This document shows, one piece after another, positions 7,523 through 17,483 of a stretch of DNA of 55,314 bases. Within the stretch, counting starts at the first letter, position 1; every line of letters begins with the position of its first letter. The stretch lies in contig JBBRQD010000029.1 in assembly GCA_038227045.1 (NCBI GenBank), positions 1 to 55,314 on the forward strand, read 5' to 3'. The notes below the pieces were generated by a model that did no database searches, was not told the DNA's origin, and saw only the letters and a list, made by a program, of their open reading frames with translations. The position numbers and the translations under genes were made by a program. Source of the stretch: JANXLS01 sp038227045 (GTDB lineage: Bacteria > Planctomycetota > SZUA-567 > H5-PLA8).

Positions 7523-10488
7523 CATTTCGGCGCTACCGGCGCTCCGTTTTCAATCAGAAACGCGATCAAGTCGCGCAGTTCCTGTTGCGTCAATAAATCA
7601 ACCAGCTTGTCCGGCATGATCGATCCTTTTTGCAGAATGCGGCGGTCGATGTCGGGGACTTTGATCTTGGTCACGACGCCCGTCGTATCGCCCAAAAGCA
7701 CCACGCCGTTGTTCTCTTCGACGATCACCCCGGTCAGCCGTCGTCCGTCTTTGAGCACAAACATCCACGGCACGAAATCCGGGGCGACATCGCGCGACGG
7801 GTCGAGGATCGATTGAAGTATGCGTTCGCGCACGGTGGTCTTGCCGATCGGCGATAAATCGGGGCCGATATTGCCGCCGCGTCCGTTAATGCGATGGCAA
7901 TTGAAACATTGTGGGCCGCGCGGATGATAAAAAATTCGCGCGCCCGCGGCGGCGTCAACCGGCGCTCCGATTTTGGCGATGGACGCCGCCCATTCCGCTT
8001 CATTCGTGGGCCGCGTTCCGGCAAGTGCTGCCAATTCTTTGGGAATTTGATCGCCCGCCGCACCGCCGGCTTTCAATGCGAAAAGAATCTGTTCCGCCAT
8101 CTCGCCGCGCATTTCAGTTTTGACCGCCGAAAGTTTTCCGGCGTAGTCGCGCAACGCGGATTGAACGTCCGCCTGACCCGCCGCGCCGCGCAACGCGCGC
8201 ACAGCTTCGCGCTGCAGTTCCAGCGGCACGCCGTCCTTCAGCATCACGAGCAGCAATTGCGCCGTTTCCGGCGCGGCCGCAGCGGAGCGCGACAGTCCCG
8301 CGATCGCGTCCGCGCGCAACTGGATATCCAGCGCCGCGTCGCCCGCCAGCGTGCGCAATTCAGGCTGCGCCGCCGCGTTTGGATGCAGCGCCAGCGCGCG
8401 AATGGCCTCCGTGCGCAGTTCGGGTTCGTTCGACGCCAGCAGTTCCTTCAATTTGGGAACCGTGACGCCGGGATGATCGACGCTCAGATTGCGCAGCGCA
8501 AGCGCGCGGAAATGCGCGGGGTGCTTGTCGCTGGGGAAAATCTGCGTCATCTGCGATTCGAGGTACTCGCCCTTGTCGGGTTTGTCGCCGGAAAGCAGAC
8601 TTTGCGCAGCGAGGTGCGCTTCGAAAAGCTCGCGCGACATGGGCAGCTTAACAGTGGCATCCAGCGCGGCGCGAAACTCAGTCAGCTTCTCTTCGCCGCC
8701 CCATTGCATCGCGGCGCGGCGGACTTCGGCATCGGGATCGCTGAGGAATTTAGGCAGCGTGTCTTTGGCGAGCGCGTCCTTGCTTTTGCGCAGCGCGAGC
8801 AGAACGCCGAGACGAATGCGCGGGTTGTTGTCCTGCGCGTATTTGCCGAACAGAACGATGTCGTTCATCCGCGCGAGCGCGTTGACTGTGGCGTTGAAGA
8901 GGAAAGGATCTTTGCTCGATAAAAATGGAAAAATGGATGGCGCGGACTTCGGATCTTTGAGATGCCGCAACGCTTCGCACCGAATTTCTTCGGACGGATC
9001 GTGCCGCGCCATCTGCAATAATTGCGCCTCGGTTACAGCGCCGACGAGGTGCTCGTGAATGCCCTGCAAACGCAATTCCGCGTCTTTGTCTTGCAGCGCG
9101 ATCGCAATGGCATTCGGCTGTTCGAACTTCCGCGTGATGCATGCGCGGAATGCGGCGGTGCGCGCGCGAATGTCGGGATCGGTTCGCAAGGCGTCCAGCA
9201 CCGCGCCTTTGGCCGCGCGGGCCAACCATTCGGCGGCTGTCACACCCACGGTCGGCATCGACAACAACGGCCGCATTTCGCGAGATGATAGCGGCGTCAC
9301 CATGTCGGGAACTTTTTCAATGGCCGGTGTCTTCGCGCGTATCCGCCAAATTCGCCCCGCGCCATGCACCGGATAGGATTTGTTTGCCCAATCGCTCACG
9401 ATCAGCGAACCGTCCGGAGCCATCACCATTCCGACAGGCCGAAAGTTCGCGCCTCCTTTAATAAGCTCCTCAGGACGCGATTTGAAGGACGCTCCGTCGG
9501 GAGCCAGTTTAAAACGTTGAATGACATTGTCCGCCCAGCACGTTACCAACAGATCGCCGAGATAATCTTTTGGCAGGGTCGGCGACTCGCACGCGTACAC
9601 GGCACACGGCGCTTCGCCGGTTCCCGAGACCATGGGCAGCGTGTCGGGTAGTTCGCCATTCCACGCGATAAAAGGGTGAATGCCCTTGCGACCGTAGCGA
9701 AACTTGTAACCGTAATCGCCGCCTTCGACGACGTGCAGCAGGCGGCACGGCGGCCGGCTGTCGGGGTCGTTGTCCACGGCGAAGAGCCGCCCGAAGGCGT
9801 CGAAGCCCAAGCCCCACGGATTCCAAAATCCCGTCGCGATGATCTCCAGTTTTCCGCCATCGACATCGCAGCGATAAATATTGCCGCCTTCGCCGCCCCC
9901 CTTTAATGTCATTCCATCGCTGCCAATGATCGAGTACGGCTTCCCAAGATTTTCGCCGAGTCCGAAGTACAGCTTGCCGTCGGGGCCGAGCGCCAATCCC
10001 GCCAAACCGTTGTGCGGATAATCGCCGGCGGTGTCCAGCTTGATCAGGGTCTTGCGCTCATCCGCCGTGCCCGCATTTTTGGTGTCGCGCAGCAACAGAA
10101 TTTCATTGCGCATGGCAAAGAACACCGCGCCATTTTTGCCGAGCAAGAGGCTCATCGAATTGCGAAATCCGTCGGCGAATGTCGTAACTTTTTTGGCGCG
10201 GCCGTCGGGCGCGAAATCCTCGAAGATTTGAATCCGATCCGATGCGCTGCCTTTGTAAATTTTCGGTGTGAAGTGAGTATTGTTCTCGACGGCCCAAATG
10301 CGTCCGCGCTCATCGACGGCGATGCCCGTCGGCGTGACGATCTCCGGTTCTTGAGCCACCAGTTCCACGACAAGCCGGTCGTCAAACGATACGGGCGTCT
10401 CAACGCCGGCGGCATAAAGTCGAACCGATGCGACGAGCAACGCGATGCATGCACATAGATGCGTTTTCCAACAACTTAAATGAGCCAT
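7522..10488 (-). CDS. PVC-type beta-propeller / HEAT / haem c protein (membrane-bound dehydrogenase-like)
   Basis: The 988-residue exported protein has three parts. A signal peptide is followed by a beta-propeller of about 400 residues with PQQ-dehydrogenase-like blades (for example PTGIAVDERGRIWAVENN). A central alpha-helical HEAT-repeat region comes next. The C-terminal cytochrome c module has CFNCH at 861-865 and a candidate axial Met in SIMPD near 956. This layout is the PVC-type CxxCH haem-binding, membrane-bound-dehydrogenase-like family, thought to oxidise sugars or other organics in the periplasm; the substrate is unknown. I trimmed the open frame to an ATG that begins a good signal sequence, since the upstream 86 codons cover an intergenic repeat. 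The C45-like hydrolase gene lies upstream on the same strand. Confidence 0.92.
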   Translation of the reverse strand: MAHLSCWKTHLCACIALLVASVRLYAAGVETPVSFDDRLVVELVAQEPEIVTPTGIAVDERGRIWAVENNTHFTPKIYKGSASDRIQIFEDFAPDGRAKKVTTFADGFRNSMSLLLGKNGAVFFAMRNEILLLRDTKNAGTADERKTLIKLDTAGDYPHNGLAGLALGPDGKLYFGLGENLGKPYSIIGSDGMTLKGGGEGGNIYRCDVDGGKLEIIATGFWNPWGLGFDAFGRLFAVDNDPDSRPPCRLLHVVEGGDYGYKFRYGRKGIHPFIAWNGELPDTLPMVSGTGEAPCAVYACESPTLPKDYLGDLLVTCWADNVIQRFKLAPDGASFKSRPEELIKGGANFRPVGMVMAPDGSLIVSDWANKSYPVHGAGRIWRIRAKTPAIEKVPDMVTPLSSREMRPLLSMPTVGVTAAEWLARAAKGAVLDALRTDPDIRARTAAFRACITRKFEQPNAIAIALQDKDAELRLQGIHEHLVGAVTEAQLLQMARHDPSEEIRCEALRHLKDPKSAPSIFPFLSSKDPFLFNATVNALARMNDIVLFGKYAQDNNPRIRLGVLLALRKSKDALAKDTLPKFLSDPDAEVRRAAMQWGGEEKLTEFRAALDATVKLPMSRELFEAHLAAQSLLSGDKPDKGEYLESQMTQIFPSDKHPAHFRALALRNLSVDHPGVTVPKLKELLASNEPELRTEAIRALALHPNAAAQPELRTLAGDAALDIQLRADAIAGLSRSAAAAPETAQLLLVMLKDGVPLELQREAVRALRGAAGQADVQSALRDYAGKLSAVKTEMRGEMAEQILFALKAGGAAGDQIPKELAALAGTRPTNEAEWAASIAKIGAPVDAAAGARIFYHPRGPQCFNCHRINGRGGNIGPDLSPIGKTTVRERILQSILDPSRDVAPDFVPWMFVLKDGRRLTGVIVEENNGVVLLGDTTGVVTKIKVPDIDRRILQKGSIMPDKLVDLLTQQELRDLIAFLIENGAPVAPK

Positions 10489-10604
10489 GCACTTCGCTCC
10501 ATTCCAATTCAATAGTGTGAGTGGATTTTGCGTTTCAATTCGGTATGTAAGATATACGCCGCAGGACAGAGAATGGTGGAGCATACTTGTCCGCACAGAA
10601 TTCA

Positions 10605-10752
10605 AAGAATGCGTGGGTGGTCCAGCCCAGCTGGCTGGGCGCCGAAGGCGCAGGAAATCCCTCCTTGAATTCTCGAATTTCAGGCGAATCGCGATTTCAG
10701 GGAGGAATTTCTTGTCGCTTCGCGATCCAGCCCGCTGCTGGGCCACCCAACT
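10605..10752. repeat. Intergenic hyphenated palindromic repeat
   Basis: The gap between the propeller-cytochrome gene and the C45-like gene holds nested imperfect inverted repeats. Outer arms contain TGGGTGGTCCAGC (about 10613) against GCTGGGCCACCCA (about 10737). Inner arms contain GGAAATCCCTCC against GGGAGGAATTTC. It has no coding sense and could act as a post-transcriptional hairpin for the upstream minus-strand gene. Confidence 0.55.
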
Positions 10753-12036
10753 CTATCGCTTCGCAAACAATTCTTCGAACGTAAACTTCGTCGGCGCAAC
10801 GCTGGGTGACATGACGTTGCGTTTGCTTAGCGCGACGTGAAGTTCGAGCGTATCGGGGAGAAAATAGACCGAGTGCGCCGCGACCGGCTGTTCCGCCGAT
10901 TTGAGTAGTTTGCGGGCTTCCGGGAGTCCGATGCTCCGCTTTGCTTTTTCAAGCAACTGAAGTCCATCGGTAATGTGCGCGCAGCGTTCGCACGCAGTGG
11001 GGTTGTTCAAGAGGCAAAAATGATTTGTGAGCACCATATAGCCCGGCTGTTCTGGGCGGCGGATGACGGCTTGTTTGTCGGTGGGATCGAATTCCAGCAC
11101 GGCGCTGGGCTTCGTTCCCGTTTTCGTGGCTGCGGCGTTGGGCCACGACAGGTGAAACAAATTGCCGCAGGCCGTGGGATATGCGGCAACCAATTTTGAC
11201 GCGGCGGCGGCAGCATCGCCCACGGCGGGATCGACGGTTTCGAGTATTCGCCGGATCAGCAACCCGCGCGCAAGAAATCCGGCTCCGCCCTTTGCCTGCG
11301 CGTGCCACGTCTTGCCGCGGACGTTGTAGCCGTCGTGAATGCACGCGACCAGGCCGTCGGCATTCATGCCCGTGTATTGAGTGATCATGCCGGGCCATCC
11401 GACCGCGACGAATGCCTTGCGCGCCGGGCGGTCCGTTCCGCGGTCGGGCAGAGCTTCGTTTACGATCAGAATCTGAGCAGCGACGGCGTCCGAACCAATT
11501 GGAAAATCGAGCGTGCGGCCGTGAATCACCTGACCATCCACGGTGCGCTCGCCCCACGCGCTGAAGGCCGAACACGCCGGGCCGAAATAATCGGCCAGCG
11601 CGTTGATGCCTTCGACATCGTCGCGCGTCATGACGCGGCCGATGATTTTTGACGTCATCCCGTCGGGGCCAAGACGCGCGATCATGCCGGCTTGAAGGCC
11701 GTCCATTTCGGCTTTGGCATCGGCATCCCACGCAAAATTGGCTTTCGACCAGGGAATGAATTGGTTGTTGTATTGTTCGACCGTGACGCCGGGCAGGCTT
11801 TGAATCGCGGACTCCAATTCGGCGATCAATTCTTTGGCGAGCAGATAGCCTTGCGCAAAACCGCGCTCGCCGGCATCGGTGCCATACAATCGCAAGACCC
11901 GATGACCGTGCATTTCAGTCAGCGAACCGGATTTCGCGGCGCGTTCCGTGGGCGATTCCGCGCGAGCCCCGACGGAGGCTAGAGCAGCCATAATCATCAG
12001 CGCCAGTGTACGCAAAAAAAGTGTGGCGTTTCGCAT
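10753..12036 (-). CDS. Secreted C45-like Ntn hydrolase (acyltransferase/amidase-like)
   Basis: The 427-residue protein begins with a clear signal peptide (hydrophobic core to GARAES). It resembles the C45 (acyl-CoA:6-aminopenicillanate acyltransferase-like) and phospholipase-B-like Ntn hydrolases. The segment GPACSAFSAWG places Cys155 as the likely nucleophile exposed by self-cleavage, and HGRTLDF is the conserved Arg/Asp region that follows. A GMNADGLVACIHDG segment also fits the fold. These enzymes cut amide bonds of acylated small molecules, lipids or peptides. I use the inner ATG because the open frame otherwise begins at a TTG without a signal. It lies between two giant propeller-cytochrome genes on the same strand, 58 bases after the larger one, so co-expression is likely. 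Confidence 0.72.
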   Translation of the reverse strand: MRNATLFLRTLALMIMAALASVGARAESPTERAAKSGSLTEMHGHRVLRLYGTDAGERGFAQGYLLAKELIAELESAIQSLPGVTVEQYNNQFIPWSKANFAWDADAKAEMDGLQAGMIARLGPDGMTSKIIGRVMTRDDVEGINALADYFGPACSAFSAWGERTVDGQVIHGRTLDFPIGSDAVAAQILIVNEALPDRGTDRPARKAFVAVGWPGMITQYTGMNADGLVACIHDGYNVRGKTWHAQAKGGAGFLARGLLIRRILETVDPAVGDAAAAASKLVAAYPTACGNLFHLSWPNAAATKTGTKPSAVLEFDPTDKQAVIRRPEQPGYMVLTNHFCLLNNPTACERCAHITDGLQLLEKAKRSIGLPEARKLLKSAEQPVAAHSVYFLPDTLELHVALSKRNVMSPSVAPTKFTFEELFAKR

Positions 12037-12094
12037 GAGTCGTTCGATCTCCGAGTTGAACAAGAGACGCGCGGGTGCGCGTTGGATTCAAAAT

Positions 12095-15000
12095 TTATTT
12101 CTGCGGCTTCGATGGCGCGTCCGGCCCCAATTCCATCAAATAGCGTACGAGATCCCCAATCTGCCCGTCGCTCATCGGCGCTGCAAGTCCATCGGGCATC
12201 AGCGTGCCGGCGTCCGTGCGTTTGGAAATCTCGGATTTCAGGAATGTTTGATTCGGCCCGCCGGTGAGATCTTTCAGCACCAATTGCTCGGGCGATTCCG
12301 AAATCTTGTAGCCTTGGAAATGGCGTCCGTCCTTCGTCTTTAGGATCGTGAGCAGGAAGCCTTCTTTCACTTGCCGCTTGGGCCACAGGATCGCTTCGAC
12401 GATTAGCTCCGGCGTCATCGCGCGGCCGACCGCGCTGAGTTCCGGCCCGAGAATTCCGCCTTCGTTGCCAACCTTGTGGCAGGTCAGGCAGGTCGATTCC
12501 TTCTTATGGAAAATCACGCCGCCGCGCTTGGCGTCGCCTTGCGCTTTGGCTAGCACTACATACTTGGCGACAAGCTCGGGGCTGTATTCGAAATTCCGTG
12601 TGACAATCCCCGCAGCGGCGTTCAACGCCTCTATTAATGGAGCATCGTCACGCCCCGCGAACGCGAGCCACTGGAGCGCCGCGTTCGCCGCCGCGGCGGA
12701 CGGCTTGGTTTCGGTGAGCGCTTTTCCGAGCGCGGCGGGGCCGGTGTTCTGCGTGATGATCGGCTTGAGCAGCGGGGCGGCTTCGTCGGCGGTCTGAATG
12801 CTTCCCAACAGAGCGGCCGCTCGCGTTGCTGCAGCCCCGATGTCCAGTGGCGCGAGCACCGCCAGCGCGGTATTTCGCACTGCGGGCTGAGCGTCCGACG
12901 CGAGCGCCTTCAACGCAGTCAGACCCTCTTTGCCAGCGAGTGCGGCGTAAGCTTCCATTGCCGCGGAGCGTTCTTCAGGAGCGGTGTTCGCATTTTCGGC
13001 GGCGGTTTTTGCGCGTTCGAGAAATTCCTTGGCCTGCCACGCGGATGCCAGCCCATACGCGGCACTTCGAATGGCAGCGTCGGGAGTCGCGAGCAGCTTC
13101 TCAAGCGTCGCGTTCAAATCACCAGATGGGATGCGCTTCTTTTCGCGCGCCATGCGAGCGATCCGCGATAAAGTTTCCGGGCTGCTGGAGTGGTCGATCG
13201 CGTAGCGCAGATCGTCAGCGACGCCTGAATCGATGATTGGAACGAGCAGGCCGTCGCGCGTCTCCGCGTCGATCTTGCCGGCATCGATCAAACGGCGCGC
13301 CATCGCGGACGTGGCTTTGCTGCTGACCGTGGTTAGCAAATAACGGAGCGCGGCCATGCGCGTTCCGAAGTTCAATTTGCCTTCTTCGAGCGCTTGTTCC
13401 CAACGCGGCGCGAGCGCGTAAGTGCACTGCGTCAACGCGTAGTTGATTGCGTAATCCATTGGTTTGTCCAGGACCAGCGTTGCCACTTTGATGGCCTCGG
13501 CGTCGTCGATCATGCTCGCCGCAACCACCGCTTCCATGCGCACGCGCGGATGTTCGTCGCCGGCGCAGCGCGTGAGCAGCGCTAGCGCATTCGGCAGATT
13601 CTTCGCCCAATAGCCGATCAGCCGCGTGCCCCAGCAGCGGCGGTGAAAATCGGTGGACGCGAGCAGCCGGTCAATGATTTGCGGCCGCGGTTCTTCGTGC
13701 GCGCAGAACACACCGCTGATTTCGTACAACATGCGCGCACTCTCCGGCGTCTTGCCGTCGAGCGTCGCGAGCAGCGCATCGGCGGCGGGAATCGCTTCGG
13801 CCTTGGGCTTTCGATACAGCGCATATTTCGCCTGATCGCGCACCCAGCGTTCGGGCGACGCGAGCTGTTCGAGCAATTTCGCGGGATCCATTTTTTCCAG
13901 CGGCGGGCGCTGCAACAGCGGGCGGCCTTTTGCGACCGTGCGCCAGATGCGTCCGTGCGACAGATCGCGCCGCGGGTCGCGGTAGCTGGCTTGATAATGC
14001 CCGATGATCGGATTGAGCCAGTCGCACACATAGATCGCGCCGTCGGGGCCGACGCGCGATTCGACCGGCCGGAATTCCTTGCCGCTGCTCGCGATCAAAT
14101 CGCCGAGATCGGTGCTCAGGAAACTCGAGCCGTCGTCGCGCAGGCGAAAGAGACTCACCTGGCTGGTGAAATACACGCTTTTCATCAGCACGCCGCGGAG
14201 ATCGTCGGGCAGATGGCTTGAGCCGAGAAACTCCGGCTCCATGCTCTTGCCTTTCGATTTCGCCAATCCGTTCGTCAACAATTTCGGATGCAGCGTGGAG
14301 ACGAGCGCCGGGGTGCAGTGCCAGATAAAAGTGTCGGCGCCGCTGCCGTGAAAGACTTGCCCGTCGTCGTCGAAGGTTACGCCCCAGGCATTCAGCCCGG
14401 CGCTGTTTTCATTGAGAAAACTGTCGAGCTTCAACGTTCGCGGGTTGAAGCGCCACAGCCCCGCGCGATCCAGTTCCATGTTGCCATACGGCGTCTCGAT
14501 ATACGACCAGTTGTGCATGCCCTGCGTGAACCACAGGCAGCCGTCCGCGCCCCAGCGAACGGAGTTGATGTTCTGATGCGAATCGCCGGTGCCGAATCCG
14601 CTCAAGACGACACGGCGCTCGGTAGCCTTGCCTTCGCCGGTCGTGTCGCGCAGATGAATGAGCCGCGTGCTTTCGCAGACATACACGCCGCCATCGCCGA
14701 ATTCGAAACCCATCGGCATCGTGAGACCTTCGGCGTAGCGTGTGACTTTGTCGGCCTTGCCGTCGCCGTCGGTGTCTTCGAGAATCAACAGGCAATCGTT
14801 CGCTTTCATCCCGGGTTGAAGTTGCGGATACGACGGCACGCAGAGCACCCACAGCCGGCCGCGTTCGTCCCAGCGAATTTGAATCGGGCGCACGACGCCG
14901 AGCTTTTCATCGGCGAACAGATTCACCGCAAAGCCCTCTCGGATCGTGAAGCGGCTGAGTTCTTCGTCGGGCGTGGGCGCGGGCGGATCGGCGCGCACCG

Positions 15001-15982
15001 GTTCCGTCACCGCAAGCGGGGCGGGCGCGGGCTTGCCTTCTGCAAGTGCGTGAACGGTCGCGTCGGCGTGGACCATCAGCGGGCGATAGCGATTCAATTC
15101 TTCGGCGAACGGCGGAAACGCTTCGGAGTTCTTTGCGAACGGCTGAGTCGTGCGATCGCCATAAGCAAACGCCCAATTCATTGTGCGCCACGTATTGAAC
15201 CAGAGACGATTTTTTTCGACGATCGCGGCGCGCAGCGGTTCTTCGCCCGCGCTGGGGCCGGGAATGCCGAGCTGCTGCGCGGCGATTCCGGCGATTTCGA
15301 ACATTCCGCCGGGCGTGTAGTGAATGCCGTCGCGCGTGAGGGATTGCGCGTCGGCCGCGCGCTGCGAGAGCGGCGTGTAGAGATCCACAAAAGCGTATCC
15401 GCGCTCAGCAGCGAGCTTGCGCGCGATCTCGACATGCTGCTTCACGATCGCGTTGCGCGCGGTGTTGTCGGGCACGCGCGGATCGGCGGGTTTTTCAAAT
15501 GGGGCTGGCGAGACAATGACGATGCGCGGCGTGCAACGCGCAAGATCGTCGAGAAACTTGGCGTACGCGGTGGCGAAATCCGCCGGCGTTTTCGTCGCGT
15601 CGAGCGCTTCCATTTGACCGAACCAGGCGAAGACGGCCGTCGCGTGGACGGCGTCGAGATTTTCTTTCCAGCCCCCCCAGTTCATCATGCGATTCTGGCG
15701 GTAAACGGTGTCGCCTTCATAACCCATGTGCCTGAAGCGCGGCTGTTTGTCTTTGAGACCGAGCGCGAGCGCCAGTTCGAGCCATCCGGTGCTCTGCTCT
15801 GTGACGATATTCTCCGGCCCGGCGAAGATCACGGTCTCGCCGGGATTCAGCGCGAATTTTCCGGCCGTAAACGGCTCGAGCTTCAGCGGGGGTTTCTGCG
15901 GTTCGGCAATGCGTTCGAGCGGTTCGGCGGAAAGAGCCGACGCGATGCAGGCGGCGGAAAAAATCAAACAGGTCAGTTTCAT
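12095..15982 (-). CDS. SGNH-like / beta-propeller / HEAT / haem c fusion protein (PVC-type)
   Basis: This 1295-residue exported protein has a signal peptide and then an SGNH/GDSL-hydrolase-like domain (about 40-260) with DGIHYTPGG giving the Asp218-His221 pair. From about 340 there is a PQQ-dehydrogenase-like propeller (RPIQIRWDERGRLWVLCVP at its start), then a long HEAT-repeat region. A cytochrome c module with CLTCH at 1165-1169 and a possible axial Met in TLMPD near 1262 ends the chain. The fusion is typical of planctomycete/verrucomicrobial secreted oxidoreductases. The SGNH block I reads FAGPENI where a GDS serine is expected, so the hydrolase part may be inactive. The downstream C45-like and second propeller genes suggest a common export-linked degradation locus. 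Confidence 0.92.
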   Translation of the reverse strand: MKLTCLIFSAACIASALSAEPLERIAEPQKPPLKLEPFTAGKFALNPGETVIFAGPENIVTEQSTGWLELALALGLKDKQPRFRHMGYEGDTVYRQNRMMNWGGWKENLDAVHATAVFAWFGQMEALDATKTPADFATAYAKFLDDLARCTPRIVIVSPAPFEKPADPRVPDNTARNAIVKQHVEIARKLAAERGYAFVDLYTPLSQRAADAQSLTRDGIHYTPGGMFEIAGIAAQQLGIPGPSAGEEPLRAAIVEKNRLWFNTWRTMNWAFAYGDRTTQPFAKNSEAFPPFAEELNRYRPLMVHADATVHALAEGKPAPAPLAVTEPVRADPPAPTPDEELSRFTIREGFAVNLFADEKLGVVRPIQIRWDERGRLWVLCVPSYPQLQPGMKANDCLLILEDTDGDGKADKVTRYAEGLTMPMGFEFGDGGVYVCESTRLIHLRDTTGEGKATERRVVLSGFGTGDSHQNINSVRWGADGCLWFTQGMHNWSYIETPYGNMELDRAGLWRFNPRTLKLDSFLNENSAGLNAWGVTFDDDGQVFHGSGADTFIWHCTPALVSTLHPKLLTNGLAKSKGKSMEPEFLGSSHLPDDLRGVLMKSVYFTSQVSLFRLRDDGSSFLSTDLGDLIASSGKEFRPVESRVGPDGAIYVCDWLNPIIGHYQASYRDPRRDLSHGRIWRTVAKGRPLLQRPPLEKMDPAKLLEQLASPERWVRDQAKYALYRKPKAEAIPAADALLATLDGKTPESARMLYEISGVFCAHEEPRPQIIDRLLASTDFHRRCWGTRLIGYWAKNLPNALALLTRCAGDEHPRVRMEAVVAASMIDDAEAIKVATLVLDKPMDYAINYALTQCTYALAPRWEQALEEGKLNFGTRMAALRYLLTTVSSKATSAMARRLIDAGKIDAETRDGLLVPIIDSGVADDLRYAIDHSSSPETLSRIARMAREKKRIPSGDLNATLEKLLATPDAAIRSAAYGLASAWQAKEFLERAKTAAENANTAPEERSAAMEAYAALAGKEGLTALKALASDAQPAVRNTALAVLAPLDIGAAATRAAALLGSIQTADEAAPLLKPIITQNTGPAALGKALTETKPSAAAANAALQWLAFAGRDDAPLIEALNAAAGIVTRNFEYSPELVAKYVVLAKAQGDAKRGGVIFHKKESTCLTCHKVGNEGGILGPELSAVGRAMTPELIVEAILWPKRQVKEGFLLTILKTKDGRHFQGYKISESPEQLVLKDLTGGPNQTFLKSEISKRTDAGTLMPDGLAAPMSDGQIGDLVRYLMELGPDAPSKPQK

Positions 15983-16165
15983 TATGCCATTCCCAAAGTG
16001 CCGGTTCGGTTGATGTGCGAGTCAGGAGCGCCTTATAGATACACGCAATAGATTTTCGCGAATAGCGATCGTTTGAGAATTTTGCAGAAAATGTTTGATT
16101 GTGGCACCTCGTTAAATGAGGGTCGGGCATTGGACTGGACGCGCGCGTTCACTTATTATGGCCGC

Positions 16166-17479
16166 ATGGTTGAGTCTAATTCCACGGCGCTCCTTGATGT
16201 CGCCGTGATCGGCGCGGGCGGGGCGGGATTTTTGGCGGCTATTTCGGCGGCGCGGGCGGGTGCGCGGACGGTGCTTTTCGAGCGCATGAAAACGCCTGCT
16301 AAAAAAGTCGTTATTTCCGGCGGCGGACGCTGCAATTTCTCCAATACGCTTGATGCGCGAAAATTCGTGCGGCTCTTCGGCGACAGAAATGCGGCGAAGC
16401 TCGGCAACGCCCTGCGTTCGTTTTCGAACGAGGAGGTCATTGAGCTGCTGAAAAATCACGGCGTCGAAGGACAGGTTGAAAAGAATTACCGGCTGTACAC
16501 GAAAAGCGGACGGGGCGCGGATGTCGTCGCGGCGTTAAGCGCGGAGTTGCATAAGTCCGGTGGAGCGCTGGAAACGCGCGCGCGCATTCTGACGGTCAAG
16601 AAGACAGCTCCAGAAAGCGGCGCGGGGCTTTTTGAACTCGCGGGGACGTTTAACGACATCGAAGGCGTGCGGCTCGCGAAGACGGTGATCGTGTCCACGG
16701 GCGGGTTGAGCTACCCGGTGACCGGTTCGACGGGCGACGGCTATGCATGGGCGCGTGAATTTGGGCATCGCGTCACGGCGTTGCGCGCGGCGCTGGTGGG
16801 GCTGGTCGCGGCCGAGCCGTGGACGCGTGCGCTTCAAGGCCTGGCTTGGCCGGACGCGCAGGTCTCGCTGTGGCCGGACGCGACGCTTCAGGGTAAACCG
16901 TTTTGCGTTGAGCGCGCGGAGATTTTGTTCACGCATTTCGGCATCTCCGGCCCGGCGATTCTCGACGCGTCGAACGCATTCGTCGCGTCAGGTTTGAAAC
17001 AGGCACCGCTGACCATCGATTTTTTTCCGGACGAAACACGCGACGCGTTGGACGCGCGGCTGCTTGAGCGCTTCCGCCAATTTCCCAACCGCACCGCCGG
17101 GCGCGCACTGGACGGCATGACGCCCGCGCGGCTGCTGGAACATTTCGAAACGCAGCTCGGCGCGGATGCGCAGACCTCGGTCTGCCGCCTGCCGAAAGTG
17201 GCGCGGATGAAGCTTGTGGATCTTTTGAAGGCCACTCGATTGACGATCACGGGGACACGCGGAATCGAATTCGGCGAAGTGACCGCGGGCGGTGTGGAGT
17301 GGGATGAACTCGACGCGGGGACGATGGAATCGAAGCTCGCGCCGGGGCTTTTTTTCGCCGGCGAAATCCTCGACTTGGCGGGGCGGTGCGGAGGCTTTAA
17401 TCTACAGGCCGCTTTTTCAACAGGTTATTTGGCGGGGAAATGCGCGGCTGAGAAGGCCGTTGGCATTTCAGCCGCTTAA
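16166..17479 (+). CDS. HI0933/YhiN-family FAD-dependent oxidoreductase
   Basis: The 437-residue flavoprotein starts with a Rossmann FAD-binding motif (DVAVIGAGGAGFLAA, glycines at 16-21). It then shows the family hallmark SGGGRCNFSN (51-60), internal TGGLSYPVTGSTGDGY, and a C-terminal FAD-closing segment GRCGGFNLQAAFSTGY. HI0933 members are cytoplasmic flavoproteins of unclear reaction, sometimes annotated as aminoacetone oxidase-like. An upstream in-frame extension to 16073 starts with TTG and has no family match, so I prefer the inner ATG. The gene is divergent from the giant SGNH-like/cytochrome gene and precedes the alcohol dehydrogenase by 32 bases, partly filled by a dispersed repeat. 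Confidence 0.9.
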   Translation: MVESNSTALLDVAVIGAGGAGFLAAISAARAGARTVLFERMKTPAKKVVISGGGRCNFSNTLDARKFVRLFGDRNAAKLGNALRSFSNEEVIELLKNHGVEGQVEKNYRLYTKSGRGADVVAALSAELHKSGGALETRARILTVKKTAPESGAGLFELAGTFNDIEGVRLAKTVIVSTGGLSYPVTGSTGDGYAWAREFGHRVTALRAALVGLVAAEPWTRALQGLAWPDAQVSLWPDATLQGKPFCVERAEILFTHFGISGPAILDASNAFVASGLKQAPLTIDFFPDETRDALDARLLERFRQFPNRTAGRALDGMTPARLLEHFETQLGADAQTSVCRLPKVARMKLVDLLKATRLTITGTRGIEFGEVTAGGVEWDELDAGTMESKLAPGLFFAGEILDLAGRCGGFNLQAAFSTGYLAGKCAAEKAVGISAA

Positions 17480-17483
17480 TTTA

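Noticed and set aside
10489..10746. N-terminal extension of the propeller-cytochrome gene
   Set aside because: The extension codes for repeat DNA without similarity, and the inner ATG gives a proper signal peptide.
14288..16051. 587-residue plus-strand open frame
   Set aside because: It lies entirely antisense to the SGNH-like/cytochrome gene, has no domain and is Arg-rich as expected of a GC-rich shadow frame.
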